From assembly GCA_037139195.1 (NCBI GenBank), contig JBAXGW010000010.1, positions 1 to 64,000 of the forward strand: a DNA stretch of 64,000 nucleotides, written 5' to 3'. Below, one piece after another: positions 16,094 to 25,390 of this stretch. The stretch is from JBAXGW01 sp037139195 (GTDB taxonomy: Bacteria; Bacteroidota; Bacteroidia; Bacteroidales; JAHJDW01). Made by a program: the position numbers and the translations under genes. Positions within the stretch are counted from its first letter, which is position 1, and every line of letters starts with the position of its first letter. A model generated the notes under the pieces. The model saw nothing but the letters and a program-made list of their open reading frames with translations, was not told the DNA's origin and searched no databases.

Positions 16094-16101
16094 TATATTT
16101 G
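16094..16101 (+). promoter_or_regulatory. -7 promoter box of the C-terminal processing peptidase gene
   Basis: TATATTTG, an exact TAnnTTTG match, 21 nt before the ATG at 16123. Confidence 0.5.
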
Positions 16102-16122
16102 TTTCATAAATAATAATAAGCT

Positions 16123-17736
16123 ATGACTAAAAATTCTCGTTTATCAATACTCTTACCAATACTTTTAACTGTAGTTTTTGCTTTAGGGTTCTTTTTTGGA
16201 GCAAAAATATTTAATTCCAATGGTCGAAATACTTTTTCAAATCAAACTCAAAACAATGGAAATAAAATAAACGAAATTATCCAATACATTGATGATAATT
16301 ATGTAGACACGGTGAATCATAAAAAATTGATAGATATATCAATCGCATCAATGTTAGAAACTCTCGACCCACATAGCAATTATATTACAGCTGAAGAATT
16401 AAACAGTGTTAACGAATCACTTGAAGGTAGTTTTGATGGAATTGGAATAGAATTCAATATTCAGCGCGATACAATTATGGTAGTATCTGCTATTCCTGGC
16501 GGTCCATCAGAAAAAATGGGAATTTTAGCTGGTGATAGAATTGTTAAAATTGATAACAAAAAAGCTGCTGGCGTGAAAATCACAAATGATCAAGTTTTTA
16601 AAAAGTTAAGAGGAAAAGCTGGTACAATAGTAACTATTTCTATTTTAAGAAATGGACATTCAAAACTTGCTGACTATACCATTGAACGTGACAAAATTCC
16701 TAGCAAAAGCATCGATACCTATTATATGATTACCAATGAAATAGGGTTTATAAAATTAAATAAGTTCTCATTAACATCTTATGATGAATTTTTGGAAGGC
16801 GTAAAATCATTGATGAATCAAGGAATGAAAAAGCTTATTTTCGATTTAAGAGGAAATGGAGGTGGATATTTAAATGCAGCAATTGATATTTGCGATGAAT
16901 TTTTGCCAAAAAACAAACTAATAGTATACACCGAAGGGAAATCACGACCTAGGAAAGACTATTTCGCTACTAGAAAAGGTATTTTAACAGATATAAAAGT
17001 ATTAGTATTAATTGATGAGTTTTCGGCTTCGGCTAGCGAAATTGTAGCTGGTGCCATTCAAGACAACGACAGAGGTTTAATAGCTGGTAGACGTTCTTTT
17101 GGGAAAGGCCTAGTACAAGAACAAATTGAAATGGCAGATGGCTCAGCATTGCGATTGACAGTAGCTCGCTATCATACACCAACTGGAAGATGTATTCAAA
17201 AGCCCTATGGCGAAAACATTAGCGATTATTATGATGAATTTGCTAAGCGCTTTACAGATGGCGAGTTGAAAACGGCTGATAGCATTAAATTCAATGATTC
17301 TTTAAAATACAAAACTCCAGCAGGAAATGTAGTATACGGCGGTGGCGGAATTATGCCCGATAAATTTATATCTATTGATACGGTTGGAACATCTATGTAT
17401 TTAAACCAACTAGCTGTTCAGGGTGTGATAAATCAGTTTGCTTTTAATTTCGTTGATAAGAATAGAGAAAACATAAAGAAAACATATAAAAATGCAGCGT
17501 TTTTTGTTGCAAATTTCAATGTTACTCCTGCTATGTTTGACGAATTAATTAAAATTGCTTCTGTTAAAGGTATTGAAAAAAACGATAAGCAAATAGCAAC
17601 CTCACAATCAATAATAAAAGCACAAATGAAAGCTTTGATTGGAAGAAACCTTTTTGGTAGCGAGGCTTTTTATCCTGTTATTTTTAAAATTGATGAAACA
17701 TATACTAAAGCTATTGATTTGATCAAGAATATGTAA
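16123..17736 (+). CDS. S41-family C-terminal processing peptidase
   Basis: 537 residues. One N-terminal signal anchor (about 8-28) places the enzyme in the periplasm. A PDZ domain spans roughly 105-195 (GIGIEF, AGDRIVKID, GKAGTIVTISILR). The peptidase S41 core follows with DLRGNGGGYLNAAI (241-254), the nucleophile motif SASASEIVAG (301-310) and the general-base lysine in FGKG (Lys338). The C-terminal extension is a family feature. Such enzymes trim periplasmic or cell-wall proteins. It is followed by the GT-C/TPR gene after 42 nt on the same strand, perhaps as one unit. Confidence 0.93.
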   Translation: MTKNSRLSILLPILLTVVFALGFFFGAKIFNSNGRNTFSNQTQNNGNKINEIIQYIDDNYVDTVNHKKLIDISIASMLETLDPHSNYITAEELNSVNESLEGSFDGIGIEFNIQRDTIMVVSAIPGGPSEKMGILAGDRIVKIDNKKAAGVKITNDQVFKKLRGKAGTIVTISILRNGHSKLADYTIERDKIPSKSIDTYYMITNEIGFIKLNKFSLTSYDEFLEGVKSLMNQGMKKLIFDLRGNGGGYLNAAIDICDEFLPKNKLIVYTEGKSRPRKDYFATRKGILTDIKVLVLIDEFSASASEIVAGAIQDNDRGLIAGRRSFGKGLVQEQIEMADGSALRLTVARYHTPTGRCIQKPYGENISDYYDEFAKRFTDGELKTADSIKFNDSLKYKTPAGNVVYGGGGIMPDKFISIDTVGTSMYLNQLAVQGVINQFAFNFVDKNRENIKKTYKNAAFFVANFNVTPAMFDELIKIASVKGIEKNDKQIATSQSIIKAQMKALIGRNLFGSEAFYPVIFKIDETYTKAIDLIKNM

Positions 17737-17778
17737 AAGACTAAAAATAGCTGTTTATAATTTCAAATAAGATTATTG

Positions 17779-19635
17779 ATGAATAAATTTTTAAACAAAA
17801 ATACGTTATACAGTATAATTATAATATTAGCGGTGCTTGCGACTTACTGCTCTGCTTTTTTCCACACCTTTACCAATTGGGATGATGATATTAATGTTGT
17901 AAATAATCCATTTATTCAGTCATTAAATTTCAATAATTTAAAATATATCTTCTCTAATGAATTCGTTGGCATGTATGTTCCGCTTACGATGCTTACTTAT
18001 ATGTTTAATTTTATAATTGGAGGATTAAACCCACTTGGGTTTTTAGCATTTAATATTATTATACATATTTTAAATGCATTGCTTGTTTTTTCATTGATGA
18101 AGCATTTTTTCAAGAATGAAATATTTCCTTTATTTATAGCGCTAATATTTGCAGTGCATCCTATGGGTGTAGAAGGCGTATCATGGATATCGGCAAGAAG
18201 CAATGTGTTATTTGCATTTTTCTATCTTTTGGCTTTATTGTCATATATAACTTATAAAAGTATTGGCAATAAAAAGGATTATTATTTAACACTGATTTTA
18301 TTTTTGTTATCCTGTTTTTCTAAATCACCAGCTGTTTCACTTCCACTATTACTAATTGCAATAGATTGGTACGAAGGAAGAAAAATAAATATTAAGTCCC
18401 AATTAGATAAAATACCTTTTTTAATATTATCCCTAATTTTTGGGGTTCTTACTATTTATTTTCGTTCAAAAAGCAATCATTTTATTGATTTAAGTACATT
18501 ATACAATCCAATTGACCGAATATTTTTTGTTTTATATTCATTTGATTTTTATAGCATAAAGTTATTGTTCCCCTTTAATTTAAATCCTTTTTATGTTTAT
18601 CCAGAAAAGACAAATAGTTTTTTGCCAAACATCTATTATGTTTCGCTTGTTCTGCCTATTTTACTAGCTTTTGTGTTTTATTATTTTAAAGCAAGCCGAA
18701 AAATAATCCTATTTACTATTCTATCCTATTTAATAACTGTTCTATTTGTATTGAAATACGTCCCAGTTGGAAATCAAATTGTAGCAGACAGATATGCATA
18801 CTTGCCATGTATTTTCTTATTTTTAGGAATCTACAAACTAATTGAAAACATACTTGAAATAAAATATATTTATTGGTTATCAGCTGCAATAGTGTTAGGC
18901 TTTGGATTTTTGAGTTATGAGCAAAATAAAAAATGGGACAATAGCATTGAACTTTATAACAATATGATTATCTATAATTCTAATGTATCTCTTCCTTATT
19001 ATAACCGTGCATTAGCTTGGGCCGATTTGCAGAATTTTCAAAAAGCAGAAGAAGATTTTACTAAAGCCATTGAGTTTGATCAAAGAACTCCTTACTGGGC
19101 ATATATGAACAGAGGAAATGCTCGAAAATATTTAAAAAACTTCGACGGGGCAATGAGCGACTACAAGAAAGCCCTTGAGTATAATCCTAAAAACATTAAA
19201 ATTATTTATAATATTGGCAATCTGCAATTAATGATGATTGATGGACGTGGCGCCATTTCTTCTTTTCAGACATATATTTCTGTTGAAAAAAATAATCCCG
19301 CAGCTTATAATTGTCTGGGACAAGCATACACAATAGAGACAAAATATACAGAGGCAATTGCATCATTTTCTGAAGCTATAAAAATTAATTCTAATTATAC
19401 AGAAGCTATTTACAATAGAGCTTTGGCATATATGAACTTAAAAATGTATGATAAAGCTATAATTGATTTTTCAACTGTTTTATTGTCGAATCCTAATGAT
19501 GCGATGGCATATTATAATCGTGGGCTTTCGTATTCAGCAATTAATAAAGAAGACTATGCATGTCAAGACATTCGACAAAGTGCAAATTTAGGATATAAAG
19601 ATGCAGAAATTATGTTTAATAATTTCTGCAAATAG
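17779..19635 (+). CDS. Polytopic GT-C-like membrane protein with TPR repeats (TMTC-like)
   Basis: 618 residues from the ATG at 17779; a TTG one codon earlier is in frame but unlikely to be used. About ten membrane helices occupy residues 8-370. The first periplasmic loop carries NWDDDINVVNNPFIQSL and the next conserved loop HPMGVEGVSWISARSN, the signature of TMTC/DUF1736-type GT-C proteins. From about 400 to 600 there are five or six TPR units (PYYNRALAWADLQNFQKAEEDF and similar). GT-C proteins transfer sugars from lipid carriers, and TMTC proteins O-mannosylate proteins. A protein O-glycosylation role, as known in Bacteroidetes, is inference. No second glycosyltransferase is nearby. Confidence 0.8.
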   Translation: MNKFLNKNTLYSIIIILAVLATYCSAFFHTFTNWDDDINVVNNPFIQSLNFNNLKYIFSNEFVGMYVPLTMLTYMFNFIIGGLNPLGFLAFNIIIHILNALLVFSLMKHFFKNEIFPLFIALIFAVHPMGVEGVSWISARSNVLFAFFYLLALLSYITYKSIGNKKDYYLTLILFLLSCFSKSPAVSLPLLLIAIDWYEGRKINIKSQLDKIPFLILSLIFGVLTIYFRSKSNHFIDLSTLYNPIDRIFFVLYSFDFYSIKLLFPFNLNPFYVYPEKTNSFLPNIYYVSLVLPILLAFVFYYFKASRKIILFTILSYLITVLFVLKYVPVGNQIVADRYAYLPCIFLFLGIYKLIENILEIKYIYWLSAAIVLGFGFLSYEQNKKWDNSIELYNNMIIYNSNVSLPYYNRALAWADLQNFQKAEEDFTKAIEFDQRTPYWAYMNRGNARKYLKNFDGAMSDYKKALEYNPKNIKIIYNIGNLQLMMIDGRGAISSFQTYISVEKNNPAAYNCLGQAYTIETKYTEAIASFSEAIKINSNYTEAIYNRALAYMNLKMYDKAIIDFSTVLLSNPNDAMAYYNRGLSYSAINKEDYACQDIRQSANLGYKDAEIMFNNFCK

Positions 19636-19655
19636 CAATTCTTGGAATTGTTCTC

Positions 19656-21755
19656 TTATTTAATTTCTGTTCGTTTTTTATATTCTGCTTTTCCCTCTTC
19701 AAGGAATTTTGCAAAAGCTTCTACGTCTTTATTATAGCCTCTGGGCTTATTTAACGGTTCCCCATTTCCATCAACTAAAACATAATATGGTTGACCATTT
19801 GCATTGTATTTCGACATTTGATAATCGAAATTTTTTGCACTCATGGTTTTAATCAGCTTGTTATTATATGTTGAAGTGTAGTATTCCTTTTCTGGAAGCA
19901 TTATTTCTTTGTCATCTACATATAATGCAACAACAATGTAATCATTTTTAAGTTGTTTCAAGACTTGAGATTCTGACCAAACTGATGCTTCCATTTCTCG
20001 ACAATTTACGCAACCATGGCCAGTAAAATCTATAAATATTGGTTTACCTGTCGCTTTTGAACATTTCAGAGCCTGGTCTAAATCAAAATATCCTTGTAAG
20101 CCATGAGGCAATTCTAGTTTGTCGGCATATTTTGGTTTCTCGCAAAGGTCTAGTGTTGTAGAAGCTGTTGCACCTCCACCGCTACCAGCATTTTCACGAA
20201 TTATTTTTGTTAAATCAAAGTCGTGTGTTTTCATTGGAGGCAACCATCCTGCTAAAGCTTTCAAAGGAGCTCCAAACATACCTGGGAATAAATACATTAC
20301 AAATGTAAAAGAAGCAATAGCCATCAATAATTTAGGAACACTTATAAATTTGGTATCGCTATCGTGAGCAAATTTAAGCTTCCCTAATAAATAGAATCCC
20401 ATTAAAGTGAAAATAACTATCCATAAGGCAATATAAACTTCTCTATCTAAATAGCCCCAATGATACGTTTGATCAGCAACACTTAAAAACTTCAATCCTA
20501 ATGCTAGTTCAATAAAGCCAAGTATTACTTTAACATTATTAAGCCAACCACCTGATTTAGGCAAACTATTTAATCCTGATGGAAAAATTGCAAATGCTGT
20601 AAAAGGAATTGCAAATGCTAATGAAAAACCAAGCATTCCAATAATTGGTCTAAGAACTTGACCTTGAGTAGATAAAGCCAAAATTGATCCAACAATTGGT
20701 GCGGTGCAAGAGAATGACACTAATACTAGTGTAAATGCCATAAAGAAAGCACCCAAATAACCACCTTTGTCTGCTTGCTTGTCAGTGCTATTAATCATCC
20801 AACTTGGCAACGTAAGTTCAAACATACCAAAGAATGAAGCTGCAAAAATTGTGAAAAGAATAAAGAAGAAAATATTTGGCAGCCAATGAGTACTAAGCCA
20901 GCTCGAGAACTCTTCTCCAAGAGTAACAGCAACAACAGTTCCAACTAAAACATATATAACAATTATTGAAATACCATAAACGCTTGCAGACATGATTGAT
21001 TTTCTCTTACTGCCAGAACTATTCATGAAAAATGAAACAGTCATAGGAATCATTGGATAAATACAAGGAGTTAATAATGCAATTAACCCGCCTCCTAAAG
21101 CAAAAAAGAAAAAGGCCCATAACGACATATTATTTATATCTTCATCAGTTTTATTTGCAGAAATTTTTGAAGTATCCGCTTTAGGTGTTTCATTTAAGGG
21201 AGCAACTGCAACTTTTGTGCTATCAATAATTTTCACAGTATCTTCTACAGGCTCAATCGTTTTTTCGCCATTTGAAGAAACGGTGGCAGTTCCGTTAAAA
21301 GCTTCTACGTTAAAATAAAAATCTACTAAAGCAGGTGGTAAACACTTTTCATCGTCACAACACATAAATTCCAGTTCACCAGTAATTTTAAGAGGTTTAT
21401 TATTTAGCAAACTAACTTTTTGAACAAATGAAGCTTTATGATTAAAATACTTTAAAGTCATTTTAAAGTTTTTATCGTATTCAGTTATTGGTTTTGGCTC
21501 TTTTGCTCTTCCAATTTTTTTATACTCTTTCGATTCTTTAAATGAAAGCGAAGTTGCAACAGGTCCACCTTCAGGAATATCCTGTGAATATAAATGCCAA
21601 CCTTTTTCAATAGTAGCAGTAAAGGTTAGTTCAGCTTCTTTTTCGCTGAGTCTTTTCGCTGAAAATTTCCATTTTACAGGCTCAAGAATTTGAGAGAAGG
21701 TGCTAATAAAAAAACTAAAGGCTAAAATAATGGTAAGTGCTATTTGCTTTCTCAT
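19656..21755 (-). CDS. dsbD: Thiol:disulfide interchange protein DsbD
   Basis: 699 residues from the ATG at 21755; the in-frame codon at 21773 is a TTG ahead of the signal peptide. The signal peptide is followed by a DsbC-like/alpha domain with Cys residues (CCDDEKCLPP), then an eight-helix membrane domain carrying the redox cysteines in LLTPCIYPMIPM and VSFSCTAPIVGS. A C-terminal thioredoxin domain has DFTGHGCVNCREME. The protein passes electrons from cytoplasmic thioredoxin to periplasmic acceptors. It is convergent with the GT-C/TPR gene and follows tilS on the minus strand with a 51-nt gap. Confidence 0.94.
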   Translation of the reverse strand: MRKQIALTIILAFSFFISTFSQILEPVKWKFSAKRLSEKEAELTFTATIEKGWHLYSQDIPEGGPVATSLSFKESKEYKKIGRAKEPKPITEYDKNFKMTLKYFNHKASFVQKVSLLNNKPLKITGELEFMCCDDEKCLPPALVDFYFNVEAFNGTATVSSNGEKTIEPVEDTVKIIDSTKVAVAPLNETPKADTSKISANKTDEDINNMSLWAFFFFALGGGLIALLTPCIYPMIPMTVSFFMNSSGSKRKSIMSASVYGISIIVIYVLVGTVVAVTLGEEFSSWLSTHWLPNIFFFILFTIFAASFFGMFELTLPSWMINSTDKQADKGGYLGAFFMAFTLVLVSFSCTAPIVGSILALSTQGQVLRPIIGMLGFSLAFAIPFTAFAIFPSGLNSLPKSGGWLNNVKVILGFIELALGLKFLSVADQTYHWGYLDREVYIALWIVIFTLMGFYLLGKLKFAHDSDTKFISVPKLLMAIASFTFVMYLFPGMFGAPLKALAGWLPPMKTHDFDLTKIIRENAGSGGGATASTTLDLCEKPKYADKLELPHGLQGYFDLDQALKCSKATGKPIFIDFTGHGCVNCREMEASVWSESQVLKQLKNDYIVVALYVDDKEIMLPEKEYYTSTYNNKLIKTMSAKNFDYQMSKYNANGQPYYVLVDGNGEPLNKPRGYNKDVEAFAKFLEEGKAEYKKRTEIK

Positions 21756-21806
21756 AGTTGAAATTTTTTTCAAATTTAATATATTTTAACTAAAATATCA
21801 AGAAAA

Positions 21807-23129
21807 TTATATATATAGATTTATATTTAAGACAAACTTTAGTATTACTGATGTTTCCGAATTAATTTTATATCTATCATCAATTCTATGACCTACAATC
21901 CATACAATTTCATCATTATTACATAAAACCCAAGTGCTCTCTTTCTCTGAAATAGAAAATTTATTGTCATTAAAAAAATCACTCAATTTCTTTTTATTTT
22001 TCATTCCTAGTGGATAGAAAAAATCACCATGCTTCCATCTTCTAAGTGTTAAAGGAAAATCAAGCTTTTCTTTGTCGAAAAAAGCAATATTATTTGCGTT
22101 GTTTTTTAAATCAGGTTTGTCTTTTGTTTCTTCAATAGATAAAAAACTAGGATAATCGTTAAGTGTAATTTTATAAGTAGTTGTGTCAATTTCCTTTTTC
22201 AACTCAATTATCAGATACTCTCTATCTCTTATTAATCGATGGGTTTTTGAAAAAAACTCTTTCCCCGATTCGCCGTTTAAATGTTCGGCAATGTTCACTG
22301 CTTTTGAGCGGTCGAAGCCAAATTCTCTTAGCATTTCAAACAAATAGGTTTTTATGGGAGAAAGCTGCTTAAGTTTCTCAATAGAAAGTAAAGTCTTTCC
22401 ATTTTCTATTGAAACGCATTTTTGTTTTTCTTCTTCAATTTTTTGCTTGAATATTTGCTCTGTTTCGCTCATTATTTCAATGGTTCGATTCAGATTATTT
22501 CTGAAAGACTGATTTAATAATTCAAAGCGAGGAATTATTTCATGACGAATTAAATTTCGTTTTATTTGAACCGACTTATTCGTGCTGTCTTCACGATAAG
22601 TAATAGAATTTTGCAAGGCATAGTCATTAATATCATTTCTGGAAAAAGCCAAAAGTGGGCGAATTATATTCCCATTCACAGGTCGGATTCCGTGAATACC
22701 CGAAATGCCAGTTCCACGAGCTATATTAAGCATAAATGTCTCAATGGAATCGTCGGAATGATGACCAACTGCTATTTTTGTAAATCCATGTTTTTCGGAA
22801 ATTTCTTTAAACCAATTATAGCGGAGCTCGCGTGCAGCCATTTCTATTGAAATAAACCGATATTTAGCAATTTGAGTTGTTTCAAATTCAGTTATAAAAA
22901 GTTCAATATTATTTTCTTCGGCATAGTTAAACACAAATTCAGCATCTCCGTTAGATTCTTCGCCTCTAAGCTTAAAGTTGCAATGAGCAATGGCAAAATT
23001 GAAATTGCTTTTTTTAAATAAGTCTAATAACACCATAGAATCGACGCCTCCGCTAACTGCAACCAAAATTTTATCATTCGATTGAATTAGGTTTTGTTCT
23101 TTTATAAACTGAAGGAAACGATTTAGCAT
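21807..23129 (-). CDS. tilS: tRNA(Ile)-lysidine synthetase
   Basis: 440 residues. The N-terminal PP-loop motif is SGGVDS (26-31), followed by the ATP-pyrophosphatase fold with GHHSDDSIETFMLNIARGTGISG and IRPLL. The C-terminal TilS substrate domain begins around 360 (LRRWKHGDFFYPLGMKNKKKLSDFF). The enzyme puts lysine on C34 of the AUA-decoding tRNA-Ile and is essential in most bacteria. The -7 box at 23134-23141 lies only a few bases before the ATG, so the mRNA is probably nearly leaderless. Confidence 0.96.
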   Translation of the reverse strand: MLNRFLQFIKEQNLIQSNDKILVAVSGGVDSMVLLDLFKKSNFNFAIAHCNFKLRGEESNGDAEFVFNYAEENNIELFITEFETTQIAKYRFISIEMAARELRYNWFKEISEKHGFTKIAVGHHSDDSIETFMLNIARGTGISGIHGIRPVNGNIIRPLLAFSRNDINDYALQNSITYREDSTNKSVQIKRNLIRHEIIPRFELLNQSFRNNLNRTIEIMSETEQIFKQKIEEEKQKCVSIENGKTLLSIEKLKQLSPIKTYLFEMLREFGFDRSKAVNIAEHLNGESGKEFFSKTHRLIRDREYLIIELKKEIDTTTYKITLNDYPSFLSIEETKDKPDLKNNANNIAFFDKEKLDFPLTLRRWKHGDFFYPLGMKNKKKLSDFFNDNKFSISEKESTWVLCNNDEIVWIVGHRIDDRYKINSETSVILKFVLNINLYI

Positions 23130-23133
23130 AAAG

Positions 23134-23141
23134 CAAAGTTA
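23134..23141 (-). promoter_or_regulatory. -7 promoter box of tilS (leaderless arrangement)
   Basis: Minus-strand TAACTTTG matches TAnnTTTG. It ends 4 nt before the ATG at 23129, so transcription would begin at or next to the start codon. Confidence 0.5.
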
Positions 23142-23172
23142 AAGTTTTTTCATAAAATTTAATTAATTATTT

Positions 23173-23180
23173 TATTTTTG
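23173..23180 (+). promoter_or_regulatory. -7 promoter box of the SUMF1-fold gene
   Basis: TATTTTTG matches TAnnTTTG, 67 nt before the ATG at 23248. It lies back to back with the tilS promoter in a 118-nt divergent region. Confidence 0.45.
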
Positions 23181-23247
23181 TTCATCAAGCATGTACAATA
23201 TTGTTTTAATTAACACGTTACAATCTATCTACTTAAAATAAAGATTT

Positions 23248-24057
23248 ATGAAACATCTTATTCTTGCATTCTCTCTAATTATTAATCTATGTTTCTATCA
23301 CGCTCAAAACAAACCTATTGGCAATAATTCTATCAAGTCATTTGGAAAAAATGTCACAGAAATTACAGATTTTCAGTTTGTCCCTGCAGGTTCATTTTCT
23401 ATAGCAGATAAAGAAGGTTTTAAAAGAATTGACAACCTAAAACCTTTCTATATTTCAGAAACGGAAGTAACAAATGAGATGTATCTAGGTTTTCTTAGTG
23501 ATTTGAAAAAGCAAAATCGATTATCAGATTTTGAAAAAGCGAAAATTGATACTAATAATTGGGATAAAGTTGACATTATCGGGAAAGAACAACTTGTCAA
23601 AGAATATCACAAATGGCTTGATTTTCCCGTAGTTAATATATCAAAAGAAGGAGCTCAACTTTATTGCAAATGGCTTCTTGACAAAATGACAAAAGAAGGC
23701 AAATTTTCGAATATCAAAGAAATTAGATTGCCGACTTCAAATGAATGGATGTGCGCTGCAAGTGGAAGTATCTCTGAAGCAGAATTCGGCATTTCAAACA
23801 TTATAAATCAAAAAAGCGAATATCAGGCTCAAATTAAAGCGTTTGGATTGCCTGTTGGTCCTAGAAAAATAAAATCATACCCAGCAAATGATTTTGGCAT
23901 TTACGACATGTCTGGAAATGTTGCCGAAATGATTAATGATATTGAAGCAACTAAAGGTGGAAGTTGGAACTCAGACTTTAAAAACCTTTATATTTCTAGT
24001 CAAGAAGAAATCGCAATTTCTCCAATGGTTGGATTTAGAGTGGTGATTATTTTTTAA
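23248..24057 (+). CDS. Secreted SUMF1/FGE-fold protein (GldK/GldJ-like)
   Basis: 269 residues with a signal peptide (cleavage near YHAQ). The rest follows the formylglycine-generating-enzyme fold: FQFVPAGSFSIADKEG, KPFYISETEVTNEMY, VVNISKEGAQLYCKWL, IRLPTSNEWMCAA, DFGIYDMSGNVAEMI, KGGSWNS and a final VGFRVVI. The family includes the gliding/T9SS lipoproteins GldK and GldJ, but those are longer and lipidated, and this protein has no lipobox. It lacks an obvious catalytic Cys pair, so a structural or binding role is more likely than sulfatase maturation. Its stop overlaps the convergent pabB stop by a few bases. Confidence 0.82.
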   Translation: MKHLILAFSLIINLCFYHAQNKPIGNNSIKSFGKNVTEITDFQFVPAGSFSIADKEGFKRIDNLKPFYISETEVTNEMYLGFLSDLKKQNRLSDFEKAKIDTNNWDKVDIIGKEQLVKEYHKWLDFPVVNISKEGAQLYCKWLLDKMTKEGKFSNIKEIRLPTSNEWMCAASGSISEAEFGISNIINQKSEYQAQIKAFGLPVGPRKIKSYPANDFGIYDMSGNVAEMINDIEATKGGSWNSDFKNLYISSQEEIAISPMVGFRVVIIF

Positions 24058-25337
24058 GATAAAATATTAAAAATAGCTTGCGCTTTTAGCATTGATTCTT
24101 CATACTCGCCCTCAATATCTGAATTAATAGTGATTGCTCCACCGGCAGAAAATGAAAGATATTTGTTTTCAGAATTATAAATAATTGAGCGAATTACAAC
24201 ATTAAAATCAAAATTACCTTCTGGATCAATATAGCCAATACTTCCAGAATAAATTCCACGCTTGAATGATTCGTATTTCTCAATAAGTTCCATTGCGCGG
24301 ATTTTAGGTGCTCCAGTCATTGAACCCATGGGAAACGAATGTTTAATAGCATCAATAAAGTGACAATCATTTCTAAGTTCAGACTTTACAGTTGAAATCA
24401 TTTGATAAACTTGTGGAAACTCATAAATACCAAATAATTCATCAACATTTACGCTTGCTTTTTCAGCGGTGATAGACAAATCATTTCTAACCAAATCAAC
24501 AATCATCACATTTTCAGAGCGGTCTTTATGACTGTTTAATAGTTTTTCTTTTAGCTGTTCATCCTCCTCTTTATTTGTGCCTCTTTTAATTGTTCCTTTT
24601 ATAGGTTGAGAAATCAAGGTGTTATTTTGTTTCATTAAGTAGCGTTCAGGACTAGCACACATCACGTCGATACTATCAAATCTAGCGAAAGCAGAAAAGG
24701 GAGTCGGCGAAATTTTGTTTAATTTTTGATAAATAGTTGCACTATCTAATTCAATATTTTCAGCATAAAACTCTTGGCAAAAATTGAGTTCATAAATATC
24801 GCCAATTTGTATATGATGTTTGATTTCTGAAACTGCTTTATAATATTGCTCTTTAGAAATTCTGCTTTTAATTGACCCTATTTTTACTGTGCTTTCAATA
24901 ATATGAGTGTTTTCAATTTCTTGAATCATCAACTCAATAGCACTTATATTGCAATTGACATATTGAATTTGTAATTCATTTTCATTAATAATAAATACAA
25001 ATTCAGGATTAAAAAAGAAATAATCAGGAGCTTTGACGCCATCAATATTTTCGGATTTTAGGTTCTCGGAATAGTTTTTTAAGTCGTAACCAAAAAATCC
25101 AAAAGTCCAGTCTTTATTGCAATTATAAAATTCTTTTATTTCTTCAAACGGATTTATCGAAGTATTTGAATTGCTATTATTACCAAAAGCTGCTATAAAA
25201 TAATATTTTGAATACGGATTATTATTATATCCATTAGAATTAAGAATGCAGAAATTGCTCCATTTTTTCGCCCAAAAGTAGAGCTTTTGTTTGAAATGTG
25301 AAGGATATTGAATATGATATTTATAGCTATTTCTCAT
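24054..25337 (-). CDS. pabB: Aminodeoxychorismate synthase component I
   Basis: 427 residues from the ATG at 25337. The longer reading frame to 25367 would translate the terminator hairpin itself and is rejected. The chorismate-binding domain shows KQPIKGTIKRG in the variant SQPIKGTIKRGTNKEED, then ENVMIVDLVRNDLS, FPMGSMTGAPKIRAMELIEKYE, RGIYSGSIGYIDPEGNFDFNVVIR and SAGGAITINSD. The N-terminal TrpE/PabB-like domain is divergent. The enzyme makes 4-amino-4-deoxychorismate for folate synthesis, with an amidotransferase encoded elsewhere. An intrinsic terminator ends directly against its start codon. Confidence 0.9.
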   Translation of the reverse strand: MRNSYKYHIQYPSHFKQKLYFWAKKWSNFCILNSNGYNNNPYSKYYFIAAFGNNSNSNTSINPFEEIKEFYNCNKDWTFGFFGYDLKNYSENLKSENIDGVKAPDYFFFNPEFVFIINENELQIQYVNCNISAIELMIQEIENTHIIESTVKIGSIKSRISKEQYYKAVSEIKHHIQIGDIYELNFCQEFYAENIELDSATIYQKLNKISPTPFSAFARFDSIDVMCASPERYLMKQNNTLISQPIKGTIKRGTNKEEDEQLKEKLLNSHKDRSENVMIVDLVRNDLSITAEKASVNVDELFGIYEFPQVYQMISTVKSELRNDCHFIDAIKHSFPMGSMTGAPKIRAMELIEKYESFKRGIYSGSIGYIDPEGNFDFNVVIRSIIYNSENKYLSFSAGGAITINSDIEGEYEESMLKAQAIFNILS

Positions 25338-25344
25338 AAAAAAA

Positions 25345-25365
25345 GAGGTCGCCAATGGCGACCTC
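25345..25365 (-). terminator. Intrinsic terminator of korAB, abutting the pabB start
   Basis: Perfect 9-bp GC-rich stem GAGGTCGCC / GGCGACCTC with a 3-nt loop, followed on the minus strand by seven Ts that run straight into the pabB ATG. It lies 26 nt after the korB stop. Confidence 0.9.
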
Positions 25366-25390
25366 AAAAATAATATAAATTTTCGAATAT

